Origin: Alviniconcha marisindica
Lineage: Eukaryota; Mollusca; Gastropoda; Provannidae
Direction: 5' to 3'
DNA: 64,000 nucleotides
Assembly (NCBI GenBank): GCA_018857735.1
Contig: JABMCL010001041.1
Span: forward strand, 62,001 to 126,000
Of the stretch, positions 54,401-64,000 are shown one piece after another (within the stretch, counting starts at the first letter, position 1; the number at the start of each line of letters is the position of its first letter). The position numbers and the translations under genes are program-made. A model generated the notes under the pieces. It ran no database searches, had not been told where the DNA came from, and saw only the letters and a program-made list of their open reading frames with translations.

Positions 54401-54600
54401 TCGCACTGTTTTCTGCGAGTCCAGCGAAGAGAGAGAAACGAGGGTCAACAACTGAGAGCCGGGCAGCCGTAACAGGCAACAAGGCTGACTTTTCAGACAC
54501 GGAGTGCGACGCTGTCACCGTGTGTTGAATAGACCGGTGTCGTAACTGCGCCCAGGTAGGTACGGTCAAGCACTCAGACGGAATCAAGCGTAAATAAAAA
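51449..54600. other. Region upstream of the His-rich exon
   Basis: Mostly unique sequence with three 76-bp direct repeats (about 52510-52737) and a moderately GC-rich stretch at 53186-53620 whose minus frame of 143 codons has no splice or family support. A tRNA-like box A word (TTAGCTCAGTGGT, minus strand near 51885) lacks a box B. Confidence 0.5.
52505..52737. repeat. 76-bp tandem repeat (3 copies)
   Basis: GAACCACCC recurs at 52510, 52586 and 52662, with CCCCCTACCCTGCGGTCTGT and TTCTTGGACATGGACGACAC in each unit. Confidence 0.9.
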
Positions 54601-54687
54601 GCGGGCCCCGATTGGAGGTGTTAGTGTAATGGAGCTTGGGTGTTTTTCTTTTCGCGGGCGCTTTTTTTAACTTTCCAACATCCCTCT

Positions 54688-54689
<2 letters not shown>

Positions 54690-54737
<48 letters not shown>
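54690..54737. repeat. CT microsatellite
   Basis: (CT)n of about 48 nt. Confidence 0.95.
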
Positions 54738-54743
<6 letters not shown>

Positions 54744-55054
54744 GTCTGTGTCTATCTTTCTGTTTGTCCCCCTCTCTCCGTACGCGACAAAAATTAACGC
54801 AAAATCTGTCATGCGCAAGTTATGCAAAATCAGAGCAAAATATGTTCTGTAAGCTATAAAATAGGCAGAAAATGTGTCCCCTGTAGCCAATAAATGATAC
54901 GAAAATAAGCGGGAAAAGTGCCATGTGCGTAATACAAGTCATGAATATAAATGCAAAATGTGTCCTGTGCCAAAGTTATGAAAATAAGTGCTAAATGTGT
55001 CCTCTGCCACAAGCTATGAAGTACGCGCAAAATATGTTCTCCGTGCAAGCCGTG

Positions 55055-55350
55055 GATACAAGGGCATAGCAGGCCCCAAAGGAAGGCCCATAGCAGGCCC
55101 AAAGGAAGGCCCATATAGCAGGCCGCAAAGGAAGGCCCACAGCAGGCCCAAAGGAAGGCCCATAGCAGGCCCAAAGGAAGGCCCATATAGCAGGCCCCAA
55201 AGAAGGCCCATATAGCAGGCTCCAAAGGAAGGCCCATAGCAGGCCCCAAAGGAAAGCCTATAGCAGGCCCGAAAGGAAGGCAGGCCCCAAAGAAAGCCCA
55301 TAGCGGGCCCCGAAGAAGGCCCATAGCAGGCCCCAAAGAAGGCCCATAGG
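55055..55350. repeat. ~18-22 bp GGCCC-rich tandem repeat
   Basis: About 14 irregular units of AAAGGAAGGCCCATAGCAGG with optional TATAG or C insertions. Shadow frames on both strands (up to 173 codons) come from this array. Confidence 0.9.
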
Positions 55351-57118
55351 TTCGAAACAACAGACTGGGCAACATCCGCTAGTCCAGATCATTGTCGGTG
55401 ACTGACCGACCCAAGTGTCCACTGGTCAACGTGCCGGACTATGGCCACTGCAGTCCGATTAGGGGCCTAAACCAGAAAAGCCTAAGTCCGCAAAGCTGCA
55501 AAAGCAGACTGGAATGTCCACAAAATTTCAAAGACAGAATGTAACACTGAAACCAGCCACTGACCAGGACCTTCCAACTAAAGACGTGTTAATCTACGTT
55601 ATAAATAGGACGCGACAACGTAACTATGTTTACGTTTGCATGTTGGCAACAGTGGGTCTCTAGCGCTGTCATTCACTGAGAGAACTCGTGCTGCAAATGG
55701 GCAGCTTGCAAATGTAAAATAAAATTACAGGCCTACACAACATCATACCGTAATGCCAATGTTCAGGTGTTTCATTCGTGTATGGACGGGCATATTACGA
55801 GTACAAAAACACTAAGTCGTAGTGTGTGTGTGTGTGTGTGTGGGGGGGGGGGGCGCAAGGGGGGGGGGGGGGTCTGTGTGGGTGTGGGGGGGTGTGCGTG
55901 TGTGTGGGGGTGGGTGCCTATCTGTCTGTGCCGGTCTGCCTGAATCGCGGCCTGTTTCTGTCAGTCTGCCTCAGTGCCCGCTGCTAGTCTGTTCGTCTAC
56001 CTGCCTACCTCCATGCATAGCCTACAGTCTGTGCGTGTGCGTGTGCTTTCACCATCGACTGGGCAACGGTGCAAGGGGAGCCACGCCCCTCTTCACAATG
56101 AATTCATTGACTCGATTCCATCAAAGGATCAAAAAGTAGTCCCGCCGGCCCTCCGCGTTCAATAATCCAAAGATGGTTCCGTGCCAGTGTAGAGCCGAAG
56201 CCATTACGCACAATTGGCCGGCTGTAAACAGATTTACCGGGGCTAACACAGACAGAGATGAATGAGTGGGCCTGGGCGCTCCGGCGCAAGGCAGTCGATA
56301 TCAACCGCGATCGAACATGACCTATACCCCTTGACCCTTACCTAGGCACTCGGTGCCACTGTGGGAAGGACCATTCACCAGACCTGGCCTGACCCGGAAC
56401 TCCGCTAATGTCTTTTGTCCTACAGGACGAGTTAGTTGGTTCTTGGATTTTAACGTCCCGTCAATCGTACTGGGTTACCTCAGGACCGTGACGACAACAC
56501 GCAGAGCTTGTTTCTTCGTGTTTTGTTCTTTTTTGTTCTATTTTCTTTTTCAACAGGCAGAGTATAAAACAAACAAAAACAAAAAACAGAAACGGGGGAA
56601 AAAAATCAACAACAACAAAATCTCTATAACAACCTCCCTCACGCCCCCCCCCCCCCCCCTCCCCCCACACACACACACCAAAACACATAACACACACCCC
56701 TACCTAAAATCAAAGACTATGTTGTCAAATGCCCCCCTCCCCCCCCCCCCCCCCCCCCCCCCTTTATTCCCCCCTAAATTTTATTTTAGATAATTTATAG
56801 GCGGTAAAGGGGCGGGGTTAGCGAGGAGGGGAAGGACTCAGTGACGCAAACCTGTTCCTGGTGGCCAGAACAGTCCTCTCTGACGCCAACCCCTGTATGA
56901 AATGCCATCGTTGTGCGTCAAGGGCGCGGTGATGGCAGTATTTTGAAAGATGGGGATGGATCGAGCGTTGACATTTAACGCCCAGCCAACCACGAAGGTC
57001 CCTCAACACGAGACACATTTCATCAAATCACAAGTCCAAGTCAGATTTACTTTGTCATAACGCTCGTTCGGGTTTCAAGAGAACTGAGGGATTGGGGGGG
57101 GGGGGGGGGGGGAGGGAG

Positions 57119-57187
<69 letters not shown>

Positions 57188-58290
57188 GGATTGGAAGGAC
57201 TAAATTAGAATGGCAGAATAAATGCCGGCAGTCGGCGAAGCATGCAAAGCTATCGAGGGTTGACTGCTAGAACGGCATGTCTTTATCGGACACCAAAAGG
57301 GGGGTACTACTGGCTTCTGGACGTCAACCGTGGCTAAATATCCTAATCTGCTCCAGGCCCAACAGGGGCAACGATCTGACCACTCCGGATTCACAGCAAG
57401 CAACCGGCTGACCGAAACCCTTTTCCTGCCAGGAATTTGTACTGCGGGTCCTAGTCCCTCCCAAGACTGTCCCGAGCCTTAGCAAACCAGAAGAGACCTT
57501 AAATCTTCAGACGCGTGTTCCACATGGGGATACACGATGCACTGGAAGTCAAGCACAACGTCACGCAAGTAAACGGAAAAAAGCTCTGTCAGTGACGTAA
57601 AACAACGTGCTCAGTGACGGGAAAGAGATAATTTCTGCATCCGCGACACCACACCACACCACGGCATGGGGGGGGAGGGGTTTGAATCAGGATCGAAAGG
57701 CTTCTTTCAACTAGTGTACTGTCATCGTACCAGGACCTGGCGATGTATCTTAGCGTCTCTGGTTACATCGACATCAACGCGGTTTTGACGGATGTCAACC
57801 CCCTCCCACGATAACACGCCTGTTCGGTCTCTCGGAGTTGAGAACCACCATCAATCATGGCTATAAATAGCCCTCCAATGCCTGACACGGACAGACAAAA
57901 TGCACGTGCAGACCAGGAAGCGGAAATACAAGGTGGGGCCTCGGTCCTAAGATAGGTCATGAATATTTTTGCAGCAAAAAAGTCTAAATTCTGCTCCACC
58001 CTTGTAGTGAGGAGCCTAGAAGACGCTTGACGCAATCACCGACTCGGGCGAGCAGACCGGCCACACCATCAATATAAGTTTTATTTTGGGTGCAGTGTGT
58101 GACTGTGGGAACTCAGATTATATGCTTGTCAAATGCCGAAGAGCAATGCTTCTCGGAGAGAGCAGAAAGGATATGAACGCACAGCAAAACTAGGTCAGGA
58201 TCATTACATCGATGTGAGGGTAGCTCATATCTGAATTCCGAAGAGAAATCAGCTTCACAGAACACACTCGAACGCATGATTATGACAAGC
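55351..58290. other. Gene-poor stretch with simple sequence
   Basis: No exon supported. Contains GT/poly-G (55824-55900), poly-C tracts (56644-56659, 56739-56762), G run (57094-57112) and a GA microsatellite (57120-57182). Confidence 0.55.
57094..57182. repeat. Poly-G then GA microsatellite
   Basis: 19 G, a short GGGA spacer, then about 30 GA units. Confidence 0.95.
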
Positions 58291-58293
58291 ACA

Positions 58294-58294
58294 G

Positions 58295-58336
<42 letters not shown>

Positions 58337-58365
58337 TGCCTGTCTGCCTGCCTCTCCCTCCCTCC

Positions 58366-58458
<93 letters not shown>
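58294..58458. repeat. CT blocks then CA microsatellite
   Basis: Two CT blocks separated by CCTGCCTGTCTGCC-type sequence, then (CA)n and ACGC units. Confidence 0.95.
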
Positions 58459-58462
<4 letters not shown>

Positions 58463-58489
58463 GCAAGCACGCACCCATGCGCGTCACGA

Positions 58490-59160
58490 TTCTTACTGAG
58501 CTAGGTCACGGCAGGTCACGAGATCGAAAGCGAGGTTGGACTGTGTATTGGCGGCATGGGGTCAATCTTACTGAGCTAGGTCAGTCACGGCAGGTCACGA
58601 GATCGAAGCGACGCTGGACCGTGTACTGGCGGCATGGGGTCATTCTTACTGAGCTAGGTCACGGCAGGTCACGAGATCGAAGCGACGCTGGACCGTGTAC
58701 TGGCGGCATGGGGTCATTCTTACTGAGCTAGGTCACAGCAGGTCACGAGATCGAAAGCGAGGCTGGACTGTGTATTGGCAGCATGGGGTCATTCTACCTG
58801 AGCTAGGTCACGGCAGGTCACGAGATCGAAAGCGAGGCTGGACTGTGTATTGGCAGCATGGGGTCATTCTACCTGAGCTAGGTCACGGCAGGTCACGAGA
58901 TCGAAAGCGAGGCTGGACTGTGTATTGGCGGCATGGGGTCACTGATTCTACCTGAGCTAGGTCACGGCAGGTCACGAGATCGAAAGCGAGGCTGGACTGT
59001 GTATTGGCGGCATGGGGTCATTTAGAAGTTCTTACTGAGCCGCTAGGTCACGAGATCGAAAGCGAGGTTGGGCTGTGTACTGGCGGCATGGGGTCATTCT
59101 TACTGAGCTAGGTCACGGCTGGTCATAAGATCGAAAGCGAGGCTGAACTGTGCAAATCAG
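58490..59160. repeat. ~75-bp minisatellite (9 copies)
   Basis: Units contain GAGCTAGGTCACGGCAGGTC, ACGAGATCGAAAGCGAGGCT and TGTATTGGCGGCATGGGGTC; GAGCTAGG at 58498, 58573 and 58651 gives the period with small indels. Confidence 0.92.
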
Positions 59161-59169
59161 AGTCAGTAT

Positions 59170-59285
59170 GTCTATCCAACCTCGCTTTCTATCTGGAGAC
59201 CCTACAGTGACCTAGCTCAGTACGCCTCACGGCACCACACAGCAACCATCCTCGCTTTCGATCACGCCTGACCCGTTGTGACCTA
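59170..59285. repeat. Inverted copies flanking the 75-bp array
   Basis: CCTCGCTTTC(T/G)ATC occurs twice with GTGACCTAG words, the reverse complement of GATCGAAAGCGAGG in the array, so the array end can fold back. Confidence 0.75.
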
Positions 59286-59678
59286 GAGTCATTTCAGTGA
59301 ATGGTCCCCTAATTTCTCTATGCGTACGGGCCACTGAGCTAGTCTGTCTCATTAGTTCACTGGTACGGGCTCGTCTACAGGGCCAGAAAAACAGCCACCC
59401 TAACTGACTTTGCCCGCCCCTCCCCCCCCCCCCCCCCCCCCCCCCCCTCCCAAGTTCCTAGGAGTAGGACGTCATTTCGCCCAATCTTCTTTAAAGAAGA
59501 CACGCAACGCCGCGTATCTCGTAATTATCATGATTATTGAGTGACTCCGGACTTTCACACATCAGTGAGTCAGTTTTAGCGCAGGTGCACCCTCCGCCCT
59601 GATTTGACCTTTGCGGTTGACTGGGCGTTAAATCAAAAAACTACTTATGTACGCGCGTCAGTGACGTCGGTGCAGGCT

Positions 59679-59726
<48 letters not shown>

Positions 59727-59898
59727 CCCCCCCCCCCCCCCCCCGATCTGGCAGCGATAGGGAGCGATGACCCCGGCACCCTGGGGCAATTCAAATTCAA
59801 AGGTCGTGGAGTGGGCCTGGTTGGCGTGGTTCTTTCCTGTGTCAGCCGGCGTGGTCATGAATCTGCCTCATCAGGGCGAAGTACACCAAGCGCTTACG

Positions 59899-59944
<46 letters not shown>

Positions 59945-60460
59945 CACAGTGACACACCGTACACGCACCCAAAAACCGCGACCCCCTCCCCCCTTTTAAT
60001 ATTTTTTTTTTTTTTGTACCGGTCTTTTTTTCTTTTTTCTTTTTTTGCTGTGAAAGAGCAGAATTAACCAGCAGCATGCCAGCAGGGAGGGAGGGCTTGG
60101 AGCTCAGTGCCAGTCGATACAACCGCGACCGACTTTCACGCCAGCAGCCCCGCTCTCGCTGTACGTGTCTCACTTTTTACCTTGACCTCGCCAAGGTCAG
60201 CCGAGGCCGCGTAGTAATTTCCTCAAGACCCTTGCTGCGTCGCGAGCGGAAGTGAAGCAAAAGCGCGGTGTCAGTGACGGTGTGCAGAAAGGCAGGCAGA
60301 GAACGGGGAAGCCGTTTCCGCCCTCCGTCAGCTTGTCGTCATTCTCAGGCTCCGCTCGTTAACGGACTTCCAGAGCTCTGCAATGACCCTCTGAGCTGGA
60401 GATCATGCAGTCTTTTGGGGGCTAGTCTGACAGGTTCTTTTGGGGGCTAGTCTGACAGGT
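59286..60460. other. Gene-poor stretch with simple sequence
   Basis: No exon supported. Holds a poly-C tract (59422-59447), CT then poly-C (59682-59744), CA (59902-59941) and a T-rich patch near 60000-60050. Confidence 0.55.
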
Positions 60461-61065
60461 TAATAGCTCAGCAGACAATGAGCCGCCGTAGGGACAGTTT
60501 CAGTAGTGCCAGGCTAATTAATGGCCAGGTAGAAGATGGACTATGGGGAATGTTAATTAATTAATTAATGGCAGGCCAGGAGCTGAGTAGATCAGTGGTG
60601 TACGTTCGGTAGGCGGGACAGTTTGCCAGGTCAATGGCTGAGTTGATGGGCTTTGCAGTAGACACAGTCAGATGATGGTCGGTGGGGACAGTTTAACAGG
60701 CTAACGGCTCAGCAGAAGGCGGACAGTTTAGGGACAGTTTGACGGACTAATGCTTGAGTAGTCGGCGGATTTTAGGGACAGTTTGACGGACTAATGCTTG
60801 AGTAGTCGGCGGACTTTAGGAACAGTCTGTGCGGGCTAATGGCTCAGTAGACGGCGGACTTTAGGGACAGTTCGAGAGGCTAATGGCTCAGTAGACGGCG
60901 GACTTTAGGGACAGTTCGAGAGGCTAATGGCTCAGTAGACGGCGGACTTTAGGGACAGTTCGTGAGGCTAATGGCTCAGTAGACGGCGGACTTAGGAACA
61001 GTTTGACGGGCTAATGGCTCAGTAGACAGCGGACTTTAGGGACAGTTCGACGGACTAACGCCGGG
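60461..61065. repeat. ~44-bp minisatellite
   Basis: Units of GGGACAGTTCGAGAGGCTAA plus TGGCTCAGTAGACGGCGGACTTTA; copies at 60908 and 60952 give an exact 44-bp period, decaying leftward. Confidence 0.9.
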
Positions 61066-61216
61066 TTGCTAAGAGCAGACGGGTGGACTATGTAAGGTCA
61101 TTTCGACAATCGGATACAATAACTGCCTGCCACCAAAATGAGGCCAGCCCCACCAAAATGAGGCTGCTCCCTTCACCCCTGTATCCTTGCGGCCTGGAGA
61201 ACCAGACAGAATCCTG

Positions 61217-61630
61217 CAGACATGTCCCAGTTACAACATGTTGAAGAAGACTCAGTGGCTAATGGAGACCCCCCCCTGCAGACATGTCTCAGCTACAACA
61301 TGTTGAAGAAGACTCAGTGGCTAATGGAGACCCCCCCTGCAGACATGTCCCAGCTACAACATGTTGAAGAAGACTCAGTGGCTAATGGAGACCCCCCCTG
61401 CAGACATGTCCCAGCTACAACATGTTGAAGAAGACTCAGTGGCTAATGGAGACCCCCCCTGCAGACATGTCCCAGCTACAACATGTTGAAGAAGACTCAC
61501 TGGCTAATGGAGTTCCCCTGCAGACATGTCCCAGATACAACCTGTTGAGGAAGACTCACTGGTCAGTGGAGTTCCCCTGCAGACATGTCCCAGATACAAC
61601 CTGTTGAGGAAGACTCACTGGCCAGTGAAG

Positions 61631-61662
<32 letters not shown>

Positions 61663-61720
61663 ACACACACCTGTAAACATGTCCCAGCTACAACATGCTG
61701 AAGAAGACTCACTGGCCCGT
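61217..61720. repeat. ~61-bp minisatellite with embedded poly-C
   Basis: CAGACATGTCCCAGCTACAA plus CATGTTGAAGAAGACTCAGT in about eight units (61217, 61279, 61340 and so on). The C run within the unit has expanded to 31 C at 61632-61662 in one copy. Confidence 0.92.
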
Positions 61721-62147
61721 GGAGAACCCCATCCCCACCCCCACCCACCCTGCAGATCAAGCTCCACGACTCTCGACAGGAAGTGGAGAGGACAGCTCGA
61801 TTCGACAGGCAGAGCGGGCTGTCCTTGTGATCAGCTAGTGACAAGAAGAAGTAGATCGCTAAGTAGCCTGGATTTGCTGAAAGTTTGTCAGGCTAATGGT
61901 TGCGACGAATGGATTCTGATCTGAAAACTGTCTGGGCTACAGACAGCTAAAGAAAGATGTATGATGCTCTTGTTGTTTTACAAGTACACATACTCTTAAC
62001 TCTCTATTACGGGTCAGCACAATGTCATACGGCTGCACGATACACACAAAACCGAACATCACAGAACTGTAAATACCGGAACCAATTCTACCCTGTAAAT
62101 TCTAGGTTGCAAGATATAAAGTCTGAAGTTTACAGAAAAATGCAATT

Positions 62148-62148
<1 letters not shown>

Positions 62149-62180
<32 letters not shown>
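62149..62180. repeat. Poly-C tract
   Basis: 32 consecutive C. Confidence 0.95.
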
Positions 62181-63004
62181 ATCTTTCGGTCGTAGCAAGT
62201 TATCCTCTTCCCTTTCGTGTCAGTGCCTGTATGTAAAAGAAGATTAAAGAAAACAACAAGCTGGCTTGAAAATGTCCCAATTTTCCGGCACAACTGCCTT
62301 CCTCAGGGGTTTATTTCTTACAACTGACGTGGTTAAAACACTGTTCACACAACGGTCCTAAAATATTTAAAGTGACTATATATAATTATATGTATGCTTC
62401 CTAGCCTAGTTAGTTTCCCTGCCATTCTGACAGCGGAAATTGGACACTGTCGACAGCTCTTGCAGTCAGCTATACAGCCACGGACAAATATATATATATA
62501 TATATAGGCCGTTGATAACGGCACCTGGCTGCTGCGGTTTTGTTGGTGTGAAACGGGTCAATGATGCGAGCGCGTGCAGCCAGCCATCTCTGTGCTTGCA
62601 GGCGCATCAGCCCGCGACAGGAGTGTTGGCAGGCGCCCAGCCCCATTGAGTCACTCTGGGTATTGAACGTCCAGCCAAGCGTGAAGGTCATCCGTCTAGG
62701 CGTGACACCTTTTCTCAGATTAGCCGCACGGTCTTCCGAGTCGCTGTTTACGCTGCACACCGCTCTGTGTGTGAAGAGGACTGAGGAAGAATGAAGCTAA
62801 ATCAACGAGGAAGGCGAAAAACTGGCAGAACTGTTGGCAGTGGACGAAGCATGCAAAGCTATATTCTGACCTACTCCACGCTTAAAAAGAAGACACCTTT
62901 CATAGATAGCTCTTGATTCTGAGCAGAGGGGACCTTCGTTTCTGAGTTTGTGCCACTCGTCGGTGGTGGTGGTAGTGGTGGGGGTGGTGGGGGTGTGTGT
63001 GGGT

Positions 63005-63061
<57 letters not shown>

Positions 63062-63080
63062 CTTGGGGGGGGGGGGGGGG
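63005..63080. repeat. Very long poly-G tract
   Basis: 57 consecutive G, CTT, then 16 G. The longest homopolymer in the window. Confidence 0.95.
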
Positions 63081-63285
63081 CGGCTAGCTGAATTTCAGTG
63101 CAAACAGTTATTTGATATCAACAACGAAAATTGTTCAAATTTAATTATCTAATTATCAGAGAGAGAGAGAGAGAGAACCAGAGAGCGAGAGTTGCAGGCA
63201 ATCAAACAAGACACTTTTCAGCTAATGAAAACGATCAATATAATCCGACAACAAAAGGTTTACAATATCACCAACGCATCAAGTT

Positions 63286-63287
<2 letters not shown>

Positions 63288-63335
<48 letters not shown>
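63288..63335. repeat. CA microsatellite
   Basis: (CA)n of about 46 nt. Confidence 0.95.
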
Positions 63336-63336
<1 letters not shown>

Positions 63337-63530
63337 AACAGGCCAAACCAAAAACGGGAAACTGCGGTCAGACACAAACCCTTTTTGCGAAAAAAAGGGG
63401 GAAATGAGGGGGGTGGGGGTGGGGGGGCTGACAGATTTTAGGTTAATATATTCAAGCAGGAGACTGTGGGTACACTTGCTCTTGAGGTAGCATCATTTTT
63501 CCTCACAGCATCGGCTGCCGGCTCAGAGCT

Positions 63531-63790
63531 TCATCGATACATGTCGTCGTCGCTGCCTCCGATGGTGGTGCTGCAGTGGCGCCCTGACAGTAGCTCTGGC
63601 AGTGGTCCTACAGGGTCTGTGGCTTGTCCGTCACTGCAGAGTTTGCCGGGACGCCTATTGATTGATGCTGCGACAGCGTTCAGCGGCCTCGGTCGCGGCC
63701 GAGTCTCGATGCTTCGGCGTGTTTTTGTAATATGAGAAAGTCTCCCGATACCCAAGACAGAAGATGGATCTAGGTTGTCTAGCCTGTCTC
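63531..63790 (-). CDS. Possible terminal exon of an unrecognised minus-strand gene
   Basis: A minus-strand frame of mixed, non-repetitive composition runs from about RDRLDNLDPSSVLGIGRLSH to GGSDDDMYR and TGA at 63531-63533. The low-complexity frame upstream (Glu/Arg repeats from CT microsatellites) cannot be coding, so an acceptor should lie near 63770-63800 (for example GCACGAG or CAACCTAG), but none is strong. I recognise no family. It could be chance. Confidence 0.3.
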
Positions 63791-63915
63791 GTGCTTTCAA
63801 CACTCGTGTTGTTCTTGGCTTTTGTTTCTTATATATAAGCTCGCGCGCTCTCTCTCTCTCTCCCTCTCTCTCTCTCGTGCTTTCAACACTCTTGTTGTTC
63901 TTGGCTTTTGTTTTA
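63788..63915. repeat. Two-copy duplication around a CT microsatellite
   Basis: TCGTGCTTTCAACACTC then TTGTTGTTCTTGGCTTTTGTTT occurs on both sides of a TATATAAG and CT-repeat spacer, about 87 bp apart. Confidence 0.8.
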
Positions 63916-64000
63916 AAATTTTTTTTTGTTTTTTTGGTCTTTAACATCGGTTTTTTTCTTTTTTTTTTTCTCCCCCTCTCTCCTCTCCCCCTCTCTTTCT

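Larger units (their letters stand above)
61721..63530. other. Gene-poor stretch left of the 63.5-kb exon candidate
   Basis: No exon supported. If the 63531 exon is real, this is its 3' UTR and downstream sequence; a minus-strand AATAAA lies at about 62311-62316. Contains a short AT microsatellite (62489-62506). Confidence 0.45.

Noticed and set aside
54854..55375. 173-codon minus-strand Gly/Pro/Leu-rich frame
   Set aside because: Comes from the GGCCC-rich tandem repeat; periodic composition in every frame.
56644..63080. CRISPR array or bacterial mobile element
   Set aside because: Regular repeats here are minisatellites without unique spacers, and the exon-intron structure shows a eukaryotic genome.

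Overview
This window looks like nuclear DNA of a mollusc, most likely a gastropod. Genes are split into short exons with canonical GT-AG introns. Long introns and flanks are full of mini- and microsatellites, long poly-G/poly-C tracts and tRNA-derived SINEs. The one complete gene is a cAMP-dependent protein kinase (PKA) catalytic subunit carrying a duplicated, mutually exclusive exon, as described for the Aplysia PKA catalytic gene. The taxon is inferred; no species can be named from the sequence.

Layout. (1) 1-8986, plus strand: the 3' end of an unrecognised gene. It has a penultimate exon at 1928-2020, a terminal exon at 2344-2682 encoding a Ser/Thr-rich tail, and probably a long 3' UTR with several Pumilio-type UGUANAUA motifs. 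Six minisatellite arrays surround it. One (1373-1927) runs right up to the 3' splice site of the penultimate exon. (2) 8987-11056: short intergenic gap. The two genes are tail to tail. (3) 11057-43999, minus strand: the PKA catalytic subunit gene. Ten coding exons plus one alternative were all placed with in-phase splice sites; the main form adds up to 352 residues. Exon 6 exists twice (25752-25878 and 25267-25393). Each copy is 127 nt, so only one can be used without a frameshift. (4) 44000-64000: GC-richer, very rich in simple sequence, dispersed repeats and minisatellites. It holds one strong coding candidate on the minus strand, an exon at 50560-51448 encoding a His/Asp/Arg-rich repeat protein. 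That exon ends in a GTGAGT donor in the same phase as PKA exon 1, so it could be a distant alternative first exon of the kinase gene. A possible terminal exon of another minus-strand gene lies at 63531-63790.

How the parts could work together. The kinase gene may produce isoforms that differ at the N terminus (myristoylated exon 1, or possibly the His/Asp-rich exon) and in the catalytic-loop segment (exon 6A or 6B). Most long reading frames elsewhere come from tandem repeats whose period is a multiple of three and were not annotated as genes.
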